A DNA stretch of 64,000 bases from Bacillus_BE sp042263505 (GCF_042263505.1 NZ_JBHKFI010000017.1:1-64000), one strand, 5' to 3'; counted from the first letter of the stretch, positions 24,328 through 33,221 are shown. A program made the numbers and translations. The notes: generated by a model not told the origin, from the letters alone.

Positions 24328-27207
24328 ATGGCAATGGATAAATTAATCATTAAGGGCGCAAGGGCCCACAACCTAAAAAACATCGATGTCACCATTCCGA
24401 GAGATCAGCTTGTAGTCTTAACAGGACTTTCCGGATCAGGAAAGTCCTCGTTAGCCTTTGACACGATTTATGCAGAAGGCCAAAGGAGATATGTTGAATC
24501 GCTATCTGCCTACGCTCGTCAATTTCTCGGCCAAATGGACAAACCGGATGTCGATACGATTGAAGGACTATCTCCGGCAATTTCTATTGATCAGAAAACG
24601 ACTAGTCGAAACCCAAGATCAACGGTTGGAACCGTTACAGAGATCTATGATTATATCCGCCTTTTGTTTGCGAGGGTGGGACGTCCTACATGTCCGAACC
24701 ATCATATTGAAATTACCTCACAAACGGTTGAGCAAATGGTGGATCGCATTTTGGAATATCCTGAACGGACAAAACTGCAAATCCTTGCTCCTATCATCTC
24801 CGGGAGAAAAGGAGCACATGTAAAAGTGCTGGAGGATATTAAAAAGCAAGGGTATGTACGTGTGCGCATTGACGAACATATGTATGACCTTGGTGAGGAC
24901 ATAGAGCTTGAAAAAAATAAAAAACACTCCATAGAAGTGGTCATTGACCGGATTGTCGTCAAGGAAGGAATCTCCGCTCGAATCGCTGATTCACTTGAAT
25001 CGGCTTTACAATTGGGTCAAGGGAGAGTCATCATTGATGTGATTGGTCAGGAGGAGCTCTTATTTAGTGAACATCATTCCTGTCCATTATGTGGCTTTTC
25101 GATCGGAGAGCTTGAGCCAAGAATGTTTTCCTTTAATAGTCCATTTGGGGCTTGTCCGGATTGTGATGGACTGGGATCGAAGCTTGAGGTTGATCTGGAA
25201 TTAGTGATTCCGAATGCTGATCTTACACTAAGACAGAATGCTATTGCCCCATGGGAACCAACAAGCTCTCAATACTATCCGCAATTATTGGAAGCAGTTT
25301 GTAATCATTACGGAATTGACATGGACATCCCGGTTAAAGACATTTCAAAGGATCTATTAGATAAAATTTTATATGGATCGAATGGTGAAAAAATACACTT
25401 CCGTTATGAAAATGATTTTGGTCAAATCAGGGAAAATGATATTGAATTTGAAGGTGTCATTCATAACGTCGAACGCCGCTATAAAGACACAAGCTCTGAT
25501 TACATTCGTGAACAAATGTCTAAATATATGGCAGAGCAGCCTTGCCCAACTTGTAAAGGATATCGTTTGAAAAAGGAAACCTTAGCCGTGTTAATCGCTG
25601 GTGAACATATCGGAAACGTCACTTCTTTATCCATTGAAGAGGCCTACCACTTTTTTGATAACCTTGCCTTATCTGATAAGGAAATGAAGATTGCCCATTT
25701 AATTTTCCGAGAAATCAAGGAAAGATTAGGTTTTCTGATTAATGTTGGATTAGATTATTTAACCTTAAATCGGGCAGCAGGAACGTTATCTGGAGGAGAG
25801 GCACAACGGATTCGACTTGCAACGCAAATTGGTTCACGTCTAACGGGAGTACTCTATATTTTAGATGAACCGTCCATTGGACTTCATCAACGGGATAATG
25901 ATCGGTTAATCGATACATTAAAAAGTATGCGGGATATCGGGAATACATTAATTGTCGTAGAGCATGATGAGGATACCATGCTTGCTGCTGATTATTTAAT
26001 TGATGTGGGTCCTGGGGCAGGTGTTCATGGGGGAGAGATTATTTCTGCGGGAACGCCAAAAGAAGTAATGGATGATCCAAACTCCATCACTGGACAATAT
26101 CTCTCAGGGAAGAAGTTTATCCCACTGCCGTTTGAACGGCGAAAAAGCGATGGCCGATATATCGAAATTAAAGGGGCAAAAGAAAATAATTTAAAAAATA
26201 TAAATGTGAAATTTCCTCTTGGAACATTTATCGCAGTAACTGGTGTTTCTGGTTCAGGGAAAAGTACCTTAATCAATGAGATTTTGCATAAGACATTGGC
26301 ACAAAAGCTTCATCATGCAAAAAGTAAACCAGGAGAGCATCGCAGCCTTTTAGGGATCGAGCATCTTGAAAAGGTTATCGATATTGATCAATCTCCCATT
26401 GGACGTACACCTCGATCCAATCCAGCAACCTATACTGGTGTTTTTGATGATATCCGCGATGTGTTTGCTGCAACTAATGAAGCAAAAGTACGTGGCTATA
26501 AGAAAGGCCGCTTTAGTTTTAATGTTAAGGGTGGACGATGTGAAGCCTGCCGAGGTGACGGCATTATTAAAATTGAGATGCACTTTTTACCTGATGTCTA
26601 TGTTCCTTGTGAGGTATGTCACGGCAAACGCTATAATCGTGAAACGCTAGAGGTGAAATACAAAGGAAAAAGTATTTCAGAAATTCTTGATATGACTGTG
26701 GAGGATGCGCTATCTTTCTTTGAAAATATTCCTAAAATCAAACGGAAGCTCCAAACGATTGCAGATGTTGGTCTTGGTTACATTACACTTGGACAGCCAG
26801 CAACGACTTTATCTGGAGGGGAAGCTCAACGGGTAAAGCTTGCATCGGAATTGCATCGCAGATCGAACGGCCGCTCTTTCTATATTCTGGATGAACCGAC
26901 TACAGGTCTCCATGTGGATGATATTTCACGATTGCTTGAAGTATTGCAGCGACTAGTTGAGAACGGGGATACTGTTGTTGTCATCGAGCATAATCTCGAT
27001 GTCATTAAGGCAGCAGATTATATCATTGACCTTGGACCTGAAGGTGGGGATAAGGGAGGAACGATTCTCGCAACCGGTACCCCAGAACAAATTGTCGAGG
27101 TCCGAGAATCCTATACAGGGAATTACCTAAAGCCAATTCTAGAACGGGATCGATTGCGGATGACCAAGCAATTGAAGGAAAAGGAAGCGAATGTGTCGGG
27201 TGTGTAA
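24328..27207 (+). CDS. uvrA: Excinuclease ABC subunit A
   Basis: 959 residues, the DNA-damage recognition ATPase. Two ABC modules: Walker A GLSGSGKSSLAF (about 31-42) and GVSGSGKSTLI (about 640-650). The signatures LSGGEAQRIRLA and LSGGEAQRVKLA and two ILDEP(S/T)xGLH Walker B segments are intact. Zinc-binding pairs CPLC...CPDC (about 252-279) and CEACRGDG...CEVC (about 740-768) are present, the second being the DNA-binding zinc finger. The ATG at 24328 is used with GGAAGGATGA upstream (overlapping the uvrB end); a second ATG six bases later is possible. Confidence 0.97.
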   Translation: MAMDKLIIKGARAHNLKNIDVTIPRDQLVVLTGLSGSGKSSLAFDTIYAEGQRRYVESLSAYARQFLGQMDKPDVDTIEGLSPAISIDQKTTSRNPRSTVGTVTEIYDYIRLLFARVGRPTCPNHHIEITSQTVEQMVDRILEYPERTKLQILAPIISGRKGAHVKVLEDIKKQGYVRVRIDEHMYDLGEDIELEKNKKHSIEVVIDRIVVKEGISARIADSLESALQLGQGRVIIDVIGQEELLFSEHHSCPLCGFSIGELEPRMFSFNSPFGACPDCDGLGSKLEVDLELVIPNADLTLRQNAIAPWEPTSSQYYPQLLEAVCNHYGIDMDIPVKDISKDLLDKILYGSNGEKIHFRYENDFGQIRENDIEFEGVIHNVERRYKDTSSDYIREQMSKYMAEQPCPTCKGYRLKKETLAVLIAGEHIGNVTSLSIEEAYHFFDNLALSDKEMKIAHLIFREIKERLGFLINVGLDYLTLNRAAGTLSGGEAQRIRLATQIGSRLTGVLYILDEPSIGLHQRDNDRLIDTLKSMRDIGNTLIVVEHDEDTMLAADYLIDVGPGAGVHGGEIISAGTPKEVMDDPNSITGQYLSGKKFIPLPFERRKSDGRYIEIKGAKENNLKNINVKFPLGTFIAVTGVSGSGKSTLINEILHKTLAQKLHHAKSKPGEHRSLLGIEHLEKVIDIDQSPIGRTPRSNPATYTGVFDDIRDVFAATNEAKVRGYKKGRFSFNVKGGRCEACRGDGIIKIEMHFLPDVYVPCEVCHGKRYNRETLEVKYKGKSISEILDMTVEDALSFFENIPKIKRKLQTIADVGLGYITLGQPATTLSGGEAQRVKLASELHRRSNGRSFYILDEPTTGLHVDDISRLLEVLQRLVENGDTVVVIEHNLDVIKAADYIIDLGPEGGDKGGTILATGTPEQIVEVRESYTGNYLKPILERDRLRMTKQLKEKEANVSGV

Positions 27208-27218
27208 GATGAAGCAAA

Positions 27219-27256
27219 TGGGACAGAGAAAAAAGTCTGTCCTTTCGCTTTTTTTT
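27219..27256 (+). terminator. Intrinsic terminator of uvrBA
   Basis: GGACAGA pairs with TCTGTCC across an A-rich loop; the T8 tract follows after a short spacer. Confidence 0.75.
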
Positions 27257-27490
27257 GCAAATGCGAATATAAAGGAAGGTCGCGAATAAACAGGTTCACG
27301 CCTTCTTTTTGAATAAATTGCCAGACCATTGAGTTTGAATAAATTGCTATTTGAACAGCTAAAATGATTGCTAAAGCAATCAGATCTGAAACAGATTATA
27401 CATAAGAGATTGAAATGTGTTCCAAAATGCAACAATAATTTGAGAAAATAGCGTTAGAAATAGGTCGGGGGACTGATTTCCTAGATACTT
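27257..27490. other. Intergenic region between uvrA and the yvlB-like gene
   Basis: AT-rich sequence with no gene recognised. Small dyads (for example GATTGCTAAAGCAATC) are present, but nothing else is assigned. Confidence 0.5.
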
Positions 27491-27516
27491 TGAAACTTTC
27501 GCATTTTGCTATCGTA
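27491..27516 (+). promoter_or_regulatory. Sigma-W-type ECF promoter
   Basis: TGAAAC at 27491-27496 and CGTA at 27513-27516 with exactly 16 bp between them: a perfect match to the B. subtilis sigma-W consensus TGAAAC-N16-CGTA. It is 45 bp before the yvlB-like gene. In B. subtilis the yvlABCD operon belongs to the sigma-W regulon, which supports the assignment. Confidence 0.88.
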
Positions 27517-27561
27517 AATATGGGAAGTGGCTAATAAGCTATCATTAGGAGGCGAACGAAA

Positions 27562-28671
27562 GTGAAAGAAGAGAAAAAACGAATTTTAAATATGGTGGAA
27601 GAAGGAAAAATAACCGTTGATGAAGCGTTAACTCTATTGGAAGAACTTGAAAAATCAAATAAAACAATGGAAGAAAAGCAAAAAGAGATTATTGGAGAAT
27701 TATCTACAGTTGTCCATTCCGAGGAAAATCATAAGAATCAGCGAACGGATAATAGCTATAAAACACAATCCGTCAAGGATAAGATTTTTGATTTTATTGA
27801 TTCTGCCTTTAAAAAAGTAAAAGAGCTTGATTTAGATTTTAATTTTGGTTCTTCAGTTGACCTTTCGCATATTTTTTACCAAGCTGATGTCAACTTACAG
27901 ACTGTGGATATCGATATTGCTAATGGTAAGGTGAAGGTCATTCCTTGGGATCAAAAGGATGTACGAATTGAATGCCAAGCGAAGGTTTACCGGGTTGAAG
28001 GGCAAGAGGAAGCACGGGATATCTTCTTAAAAAACGTATTATTTTCAATTGAAGATGAGCGGCTTCGCTTTTTAACGGAAGCAAAGTGGATTAAGCTTGA
28101 TGCGAAGATTTTTATTCCTAAATCTTTATATCATCGCCTAAAAATTCGGATGTTTAATGGCCCGATTGAAACTGAGAATCTTCAAGTCGACGATTTTAAT
28201 GTGAAAACAGCGAATGGGAAAATACTGATTGAAGGTATTACTAGTCATCGGGTAGAAGCAGAGACAGCGAATGGCCCTATTTTTATCAATCGAGGCGCAA
28301 TTGATAAGCTGGAGGCTGAAACGATAAATGGAGCGGTTAAATTTGATGGCACGGTTCAACAAGCGGAGATCCAGGCGTTTAATGGAAACATTGTTTGCTC
28401 AGTGAATGATGATTCCTGTAAAGAAATGGATGTGAAGGCTACAACAGGAAGCATCGATTTGTACTTCCCTGATCAATTGGCCTTACAAGGAATCTTGAAA
28501 ACGAATCTCGGAAGCTTTAAGGTAGATCTCGAAGGTTCACAGGTTTTAGAGGAAAAGAGTGAAATGGTTCAAAAGTTATTGCGCTTTAAACCAATTGTTG
28601 AATCTACTAGTATCACCAGTATTGCAGCTGATACGAAGACAGGCACGATTTCGATTCGAAAGGTTAAATAG
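27562..28671 (+). CDS. yvlB: YvlB-like DUF4097 protein
   Basis: 369 residues, close to the length of B. subtilis YvlB. The N-terminal ~30 residues (KKRILNMVEEGKITVDEALT) form the SHOCT-like/DUF2089-type short helical domain typical of envelope-stress proteins. From about 110 onward is a DUF4097 repeat domain: short beta strands with recurrent (D/E)(T/A)xNGxI units such as KTANGKILIEG, ETANGPIFIN and ETINGAVKFDG, which predict a beta-helical adhesin-like fold. No signal peptide, so probably cytoplasmic and membrane-associated. The start GTG follows TAGGAGG. It is co-transcribed with the next gene. Confidence 0.85.
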   Translation: MKEEKKRILNMVEEGKITVDEALTLLEELEKSNKTMEEKQKEIIGELSTVVHSEENHKNQRTDNSYKTQSVKDKIFDFIDSAFKKVKELDLDFNFGSSVDLSHIFYQADVNLQTVDIDIANGKVKVIPWDQKDVRIECQAKVYRVEGQEEARDIFLKNVLFSIEDERLRFLTEAKWIKLDAKIFIPKSLYHRLKIRMFNGPIETENLQVDDFNVKTANGKILIEGITSHRVEAETANGPIFINRGAIDKLEAETINGAVKFDGTVQQAEIQAFNGNIVCSVNDDSCKEMDVKATTGSIDLYFPDQLALQGILKTNLGSFKVDLEGSQVLEEKSEMVQKLLRFKPIVESTSITSIAADTKTGTISIRKVK

Positions 28672-28745
28672 AATGGTGGCTGCAAAAGCTTTTAGAGAAG
28701 AAGATTCTTCAAGTATGGATAAGTGAAATAAAGGATGATTAAAGT

Positions 28746-29108
28746 ATGAAATGGATTTTGGGAATTGTCATTAATGCGATCCTTTTTGTGGCACTTGCAG
28801 GATATTTTGACCATTCATTTTATCTTGATGGATTTAGTGCAGCATTAGGAGCGAGCATTGTTTTATCAATACTGAATATTTTAGTTCGACCGATTTTGAT
28901 CCTTTTGACCCTGCCGATTACGATTGTAACGGTTGGGCTTTTTCTCCTTGTGATTAATGCTATTACGTTAGTATTAACGGACTCTATTATGGGGAGCTCA
29001 TTTGATATTAGTGGATTCGGAATGACTCTGCTCGTGTCCATCATCATGTCCATTGTGAACGTCATCATTCAGAAGGTTGTTTTTGAAAAGGACAAGAAAC
29101 CAACATGA
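28746..29108 (+). CDS. yvlD: YvlD-like phage holin family 4 membrane protein
   Basis: 120 residues with four hydrophobic helices (about 3-20, 28-50, 56-78, 85-108). NILVRPILILLTLPITIVTV is the signature of the YvlD family. In B. subtilis it is the last gene of the sigma-W operon yvlABCD. Here yvlA and the PspC-type yvlC are absent, and the gene follows yvlB by 74 bp. Function unknown; a role in envelope stress is inferred from regulation only. Confidence 0.85.
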   Translation: MKWILGIVINAILFVALAGYFDHSFYLDGFSAALGASIVLSILNILVRPILILLTLPITIVTVGLFLLVINAITLVLTDSIMGSSFDISGFGMTLLVSIIMSIVNVIIQKVVFEKDKKPT

Positions 29109-29198
29109 TAAGAAAAAAATAGACTCATCTTATTCAACTTCTGCTAAGAGGGAATTTGTAATCTTCTTGGGAGCGTTGCATGGGAAGAGTCTTTTTCA

Positions 29199-29329
29199 TA
29201 CTTAAAGAAAGTATAAATTGGCAGAAATGATGAAAATTCGACGTAGAAGCCAATTTTAGGAATTAAGTATAAGTGCAACTACGCCTCTGTCTTCGCCTGA
29301 AGGCTCGCCAATCGACGAGTTTTCTTTAT
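29199..29329 (+). repeat. Interspersed repeat family R1, copy 2
   Basis: 131-bp copy downstream of yvlD with terminal TTAAAGAAA and TTTCTTTAT. ACTTAA/TTAAGT and AAATTGGC/GCCAATTT form nested stems in the left half. The right-end hairpin has one change against the other copies (CTCGCCAATCGACGAG), which weakens its stem. Confidence 0.85.
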
Positions 29330-29358
29330 TAATTAGGAATAATTCATAACTGTTGCTT

Positions 29359-29386
29359 TTGGTTCTAATATAAAAAATGCTAAAAT
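29359..29386 (+). promoter_or_regulatory. Probable hprK promoter
   Basis: TTGGTT, 16 bp, TAAAAT, with a TGn extension before the -10 box. It lies just after repeat R1 copy 2, about 107 bp before the hprK start. Confidence 0.5.
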
Positions 29387-29493
29387 GGAAGATGACATTT
29401 TCTCAAGTGAAAGTGGATCGTGGCAAAATGAGTCAATTTAGCGGGTTTGCCAAGGAATACATAATAGTTTAATCACAAATGGAGGACAACCAA

Positions 29494-30420
29494 ATGGCGA
29501 AAGTACGGACTAAGGACATTGTTGAAAAATTTAATTTAGAGCTGATTGCTGGGGAAGAAGGGCTTAATCGCCCCATTACAACAAGTGATATTTCTCGTCC
29601 AGGAATCGAATTGGCCGGATACTTTGATTACTATCCTTCAGAAAGAATCCAATTGCTTGGGAAAACAGAATTATCGTTTGCTGAACGATTAACAGAGAAA
29701 GACCGTCAAGATCGAATGGGACGCTTATGTACAGATATTACTCCTGCTATCATTGTGACAAGAAATTTAGAGGTCCCATTAGTAATGATTGAAGCAGCGG
29801 AGAGAGAATCTGTTCCACTATTGCGATCTAAGCAAAAGACAACCGGCTTTTCGGGACGTCTTACTAATTTTCTTGAAAGCAAATTAGCGCCAACAACGGC
29901 TATTCATGGCGTCTTAGTTGATATTTATGGGGTGGGCGTTTTAATTACGGGAAAAAGCGGGGTTGGTAAGAGTGAAACAGCATTAGAGCTAGTTAAAAGA
30001 GGGCATCGTTTAGTTGCTGATGACTGCGTAGAAATTAGACAAGAGGATGATGATATCCTTGTTGGGAATTCGCCCGATTTAATTGAGCATCTCCTTGAAA
30101 TCCGTGGATTAGGGATTATCAATGTTATGACCTTATTTGGAGCTGGAGCTGTCCGTAGCAATAAAAAAATCTCTTTGGTTATTAGCTTGGAACTTTGGGA
30201 TCAAAACAAGCAATATGATCGTCTTGGCTTAGATGAGGAGAAAATGAAAATCATCGATACAGAAATTACAAAGTTGACAGTCCCTGTACGCCCTGGACGA
30301 AATCTTGCTGTTATTATTGAAGTTGCCTCTATGAATTTCCGATTAAAACGAATGGGCGTCAACGCTGCCCAAGAATTTACGGAAAAGCTGGCAGATGTCA
30401 TTGATGAAACGGATAATTAA
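29494..30420 (+). CDS. hprK: HPr kinase/phosphorylase
   Basis: 308 residues. The bifunctional enzyme phosphorylates and dephosphorylates Ser46 of HPr and Crh, the trigger of CcpA-dependent carbon catabolite repression. The P-loop GKSGVGKS lies at residues 153-160, and the family signature EIRGLGIINVMTLFGAGAV at about 203-221. The N-terminal domain (about 1-130) is also typical. The start ATG at 29494 is preceded by GGAGGA. An in-frame ATG five codons earlier contains that ribosome site and is rejected. It leads the conserved order hprK-lgt-ppaX-yvoF. Its partner Crh is encoded at 50840. Confidence 0.97.
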   Translation: MAKVRTKDIVEKFNLELIAGEEGLNRPITTSDISRPGIELAGYFDYYPSERIQLLGKTELSFAERLTEKDRQDRMGRLCTDITPAIIVTRNLEVPLVMIEAAERESVPLLRSKQKTTGFSGRLTNFLESKLAPTTAIHGVLVDIYGVGVLITGKSGVGKSETALELVKRGHRLVADDCVEIRQEDDDILVGNSPDLIEHLLEIRGLGIINVMTLFGAGAVRSNKKISLVISLELWDQNKQYDRLGLDEEKMKIIDTEITKLTVPVRPGRNLAVIIEVASMNFRLKRMGVNAAQEFTEKLADVIDETDN

Positions 30421-30449
30421 AAATAAAAGCAAAGTGAAGGAGAATTAGG

Positions 30450-31265
30450 ATGGAAGAAAAGATTCAACCGTTAGATCCCATTGCGTTCACAATTGGTCCA
30501 ATGGAGGTTCGCTGGTATGGATTAATTATTGTCAGTGGACTATTACTTGCCTTGTTTTTAGCGATTAAGGAAGCTGACAAAAGGGATTTGGAAAAGGATA
30601 TCTTCTCAGATCTAATGATTTGGGCGATTCCCATTGCCATCATTTCCGCACGAATTTATTATGTTATTTTTAAATGGGATTTTTATGCGCAAAATCTTTC
30701 TGAAATTCCAAAGATATGGCATGGGGGAATTGCCATCCATGGAGCATTAATTGGCTCAGTGATTACCGCATATGTGTTTGCTCATAAGCGAAATGTGTCC
30801 TTTTGGAAGTTAGCGGATATTGCAGCACCAAGCATTATTTTAGGTCAGGCTATTGGCCGTTGGGGAAACTTTATGAATCAAGAGGCACATGGAAAAGAAG
30901 TAACTAGATCATTCTTAGAAAATCTCCATTTACCTGATTTTATTATTAATCAAATGTACATAGATGGTACGTACTATCACCCTACATTTTTGTATGAGTC
31001 CATTTGGGATCTATTAGGCTTTATTCTTCTAATGTTATTGAGAAAGGTCAATTTACGACGCGGAGAAATGTTTCTTACTTATGTGATCTGGTATTCTGTT
31101 GGGCGATTCTTCGTTGAAGGTATGCGGACAGACAGCTTAATGCTTACGGAACATTTAAGAATGGCACAAATGATTTCCATTGTTTTAGTTGTAGCTTCCA
31201 TCATTATTTTGTTCATTAGAAGAGCAAAGGGCTACGCAGATAAAAGATATTTGGACCGATATTAA
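30450..31265 (+). CDS. lgt: Prolipoprotein diacylglyceryl transferase
   Basis: 271 residues, polytopic, about seven membrane helices. It transfers diacylglycerol from phosphatidylglycerol to the lipobox cysteine of prolipoproteins (in this window QoxA and NosL are predicted substrates). The invariant Lgt signature GRWGNFMNQEAHG lies at about 139-151. RWYGLIIVSG (about 25-34) and the HPTFLYES motif (about 174-181) are intact. It starts 29 bp after hprK with AAGGAG upstream. Confidence 0.96.
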   Translation: MEEKIQPLDPIAFTIGPMEVRWYGLIIVSGLLLALFLAIKEADKRDLEKDIFSDLMIWAIPIAIISARIYYVIFKWDFYAQNLSEIPKIWHGGIAIHGALIGSVITAYVFAHKRNVSFWKLADIAAPSIILGQAIGRWGNFMNQEAHGKEVTRSFLENLHLPDFIINQMYIDGTYYHPTFLYESIWDLLGFILLMLLRKVNLRRGEMFLTYVIWYSVGRFFVEGMRTDSLMLTEHLRMAQMISIVLVVASIIILFIRRAKGYADKRYLDRY

Positions 31266-31287
31266 TTTTTTTGACAAGGGGATGGAG

Positions 31288-31447
31288 ATGCGGCAAAATT
31301 CAATTAAGCATGGGGTTTTCGTAGGTGTAAAAACAACCTAGGTCTTGGGTAAATCATTTTTCTGATTATGTCTAACTCATACCTTTATGTGTAGCCATTA
31401 TCCTGACGATGCTGTTTCGTTTTTCTAGAACAGAAGTCTCGTTTTGA
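31288..31447 (+). pseudogene. Relic of a yvoD-like nucleoside-recognition (Gate) membrane protein gene
   Basis: Between lgt and ppaX, where B. subtilis has yvoD, an ATG with a good ribosome site (AAGGGGATGGAG) opens a frame reading MRQNSIKHGVFVGVKTT. It hits TAG at 31339-31341, then continues VLGKSFF. Homologues as remembered start G-x-K-T-T-W-x-L-G-K, so the stop falls on the Trp codon (TGG to TAG). A hydrophobic tail IILTMLFRFSRTEVSF ends in TGA at 31445-31447, 18 bp before ppaX and in a different frame. Only ~160 bp of a ~900-bp gene would remain, pointing to a large internal deletion. The match is from memory of the family. Confidence 0.5.
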
Positions 31448-31465
31448 AAGGGAAGAAAGCATTAT

Positions 31466-32116
31466 ATGAACAATAAAATTACTACTATATTATTTGATTT
31501 GGATGGAACCTTAATCAATACAAATGAATTGATTATTGCCTCTTTCTTACATACGCTTAATCACTTTTATCCTGGAAAATATGAGCGGAAGGACGTACTT
31601 CCGTTTATTGGACCCTCTTTGTTTGAAACCTTTAGTGCAATTGATGAAGAAAAGATGGATGAAATGGTTCGCGTGTATCGGGAATTTAATATCGCCAATC
31701 ATGATGATCTCGTTGAGGAGTTTGATGGTGTTTATGACACGATCCAATCCTTAAAAGATAAAGGTTTTAAATTAGGAATTGTTTCAACCAAAATGTATGA
31801 TGTCATTCTGAAGGGCTTGCATTTAACAAAGCTTCACTCCTTTTTTGATTGTATTATCGGCCTCGATCAGGTGGTAAAAGCAAAGCCTAATCCGGAGCCA
31901 ATATATAAGGCTCTCGATCTGTTAGAGGCAAATACAGAGGAAGCCTTGATGGTTGGAGATAACTATCACGATATTCTTGGTGGAAAAAATGCAGGTACGA
32001 AAACGGCTGGGGTTTCTTGGTCAATCAAGGGAAGAGACTATTTACAGCAATTTAAGCCGGATTTTATGCTTGAAAATATGCGTGATTTGTTACCGATTCT
32101 TGGAGTGAAGGAATAA
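31466..32116 (+). CDS. ppaX: Pyrophosphatase PpaX (HAD superfamily)
   Basis: 216 residues, the same length as B. subtilis PpaX, which hydrolyses the pyrophosphate released by HPr-Ser-P dephosphorylation and so supports HprK. HAD motif I is ILFDLDGTL (catalytic Asp pair, residues 9 to 17), motif II is the Ser-Thr of GIVSTKM, Lys in VKAKPNPEP is motif III, and motif IV is MVGDNYHDILGG. The start ATG has AAAGGGAAG upstream. Its TAA overlaps the next gene's ATG. Confidence 0.93.
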   Translation: MNNKITTILFDLDGTLINTNELIIASFLHTLNHFYPGKYERKDVLPFIGPSLFETFSAIDEEKMDEMVRVYREFNIANHDDLVEEFDGVYDTIQSLKDKGFKLGIVSTKMYDVILKGLHLTKLHSFFDCIIGLDQVVKAKPNPEPIYKALDLLEANTEEALMVGDNYHDILGGKNAGTKTAGVSWSIKGRDYLQQFKPDFMLENMRDLLPILGVKE

Positions 32117-32652
32117 TGAGACGGACTGAGCGCCATCCAGTCGACGGAGCTAATTCGTTGTGGCATGTCTATCAAACGGTTCCTTTTTGGAAAGTCGTTA
32201 AAAACTTTATCGTCATCCAGCTTGCTCGCTATACTCCTTTTTTAGGGATGAAAAGCTGGCTCTACCGTACTTTTTTACACATGAAGGTAGGAGAACAAAC
32301 TTCATTTGCTTTAATGGTTATGTTGGATATCATGTTTCCAGAAAAAATCAGTGTCGGAAAAAACACAGTCATTGGCTACAATACGACCATTCTTGCTCAT
32401 GAATATTTAATCAAGGAATATCGCCTTGGCGAAGTCAAAATTGGCAATCAGGTCATGATTGGAGCTAATTCAACCATCCTTCCCGGTGTCATTATCGGTG
32501 ATCACGCTATCGTTTCCGCAGGTACACTAGTCCATAAAGATGTTCCTCCAGGTGCCTTTGTTGGAGGAAATCCGATGAAGGTAATCTATACAAAGGGAGA
32601 ATTAGCGGAAAAATGGGCAAAGGATCCGATATATGGGAAGAAGGATCTTTAA
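32116..32652 (+). CDS. yvoF: Acyltransferase of the left-handed beta-helix family (YvoF-like)
   Basis: 178 residues. From about 60 onward hexapeptide repeats ([LIV]-G-x-x-x-x) such as ISVGKNTVIGYNTTI and VKIGNQVMIGANSTILPGVI predict a trimeric left-handed beta-helix O-acetyltransferase of the LacA/CysE class. The C-terminal GAFVGGNPMKVIY is the usual closing motif. It is coupled to ppaX by TAATG and conserved in this order in Bacillus. The acceptor substrate is unknown. Confidence 0.85.
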   Translation: MRRTERHPVDGANSLWHVYQTVPFWKVVKNFIVIQLARYTPFLGMKSWLYRTFLHMKVGEQTSFALMVMLDIMFPEKISVGKNTVIGYNTTILAHEYLIKEYRLGEVKIGNQVMIGANSTILPGVIIGDHAIVSAGTLVHKDVPPGAFVGGNPMKVIYTKGELAEKWAKDPIYGKKDL

Positions 32653-32705
32653 TAAGGTTTTTGGGAAAAGCATTTTGTTCTGAATGGAGCAGAATGCTTT
32701 TTTTG

Positions 32706-32892
32706 TACTTAAAGAAGTATAAATTGGCAGCAATGATGAAAATTCGACGTAGAAGCCAATTTTAGGAATTAAGTATAAGTGCACAAAGGGAGGCTTCCGA
32801 GAGACGCTTCGCAGCCGAAAAAAGCGCTTTTTTTCGGTGAACTACGCCTCTGTCTTCGCCTGAAGGCTCGCCAATCGGCGAGTTTTCTTTAT
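32706..32892 (+). repeat. Interspersed repeat family R1, copy 3, with a 57-bp extra segment
   Basis: 187 bp. The left part (32706-32783) and right part (32841-32892) match copies 1 and 2. Between them lies an extra segment at 32784-32840 that contains a near-perfect dyad (CCGAAAAAAG / CTTTTTTTCGG) at 32815-32837. Either this copy gained an insert or the other two lost it. The copy lies just after yvoF and ends with CTCGCCAATCGGCGAG plus T-rich sequence. Confidence 0.85.
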
Positions 32893-33161
32893 ATGTGTTA
32901 ATGGTGATTTTTTAAAAATTGATTGAATCTAAAGCAAACGATAGACCCTATTTTTCGTGAATCATAAATAGCCAAATCATGATCAAAGACTTAAATCTTA
33001 ATTCAAAATAACTCACTCCCTCCAAAAATCCAACCAATTTTAAAGCTGATGGAACCTCACATAGTTAGTTTTATTTAAATTTTCAAAATACATAAACAAT
33101 AATCCCCTCAAGTATGGAATAATGGGGGTGTATCAATGAAATCAGATGAAGTAGGTTTTCA
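32893..33161. other. Intergenic region upstream of the his operon
   Basis: AT-rich; no gene or T-box-like leader recognised. AATTTTCAAAATACA at 33078-33092 matches a CodY box (AATTTTCWGAAAATT) at 11 of 15 positions, which is weak. A CCCCTC/GGGGGT dyad lies near 33104-33129. Confidence 0.4.
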
Positions 33162-33190
33162 TTGACGGATTGACATTTCGAGAGTAAAAT
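33162..33190 (+). promoter_or_regulatory. Probable promoter of the histidine operon
   Basis: TTGACG and TAAAAT with a 17-bp spacer, 76 bp before the hisZ start. A second TTGACA within the spacer is not suitably placed. Confidence 0.65.
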
Positions 33191-33207
33191 ACAAATAACT
33201 TTATCTT

Positions 33208-33221
33208 GCTAATATATTAGC
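33208..33221 (+). promoter_or_regulatory. 14-bp palindrome just downstream of the his promoter
   Basis: GCTAATATATTAGC is a perfect dyad about 10 bp after the expected start of transcription, the place of a repressor operator. The regulator is unknown; a HisR-type repressor is one possibility. Confidence 0.5.
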
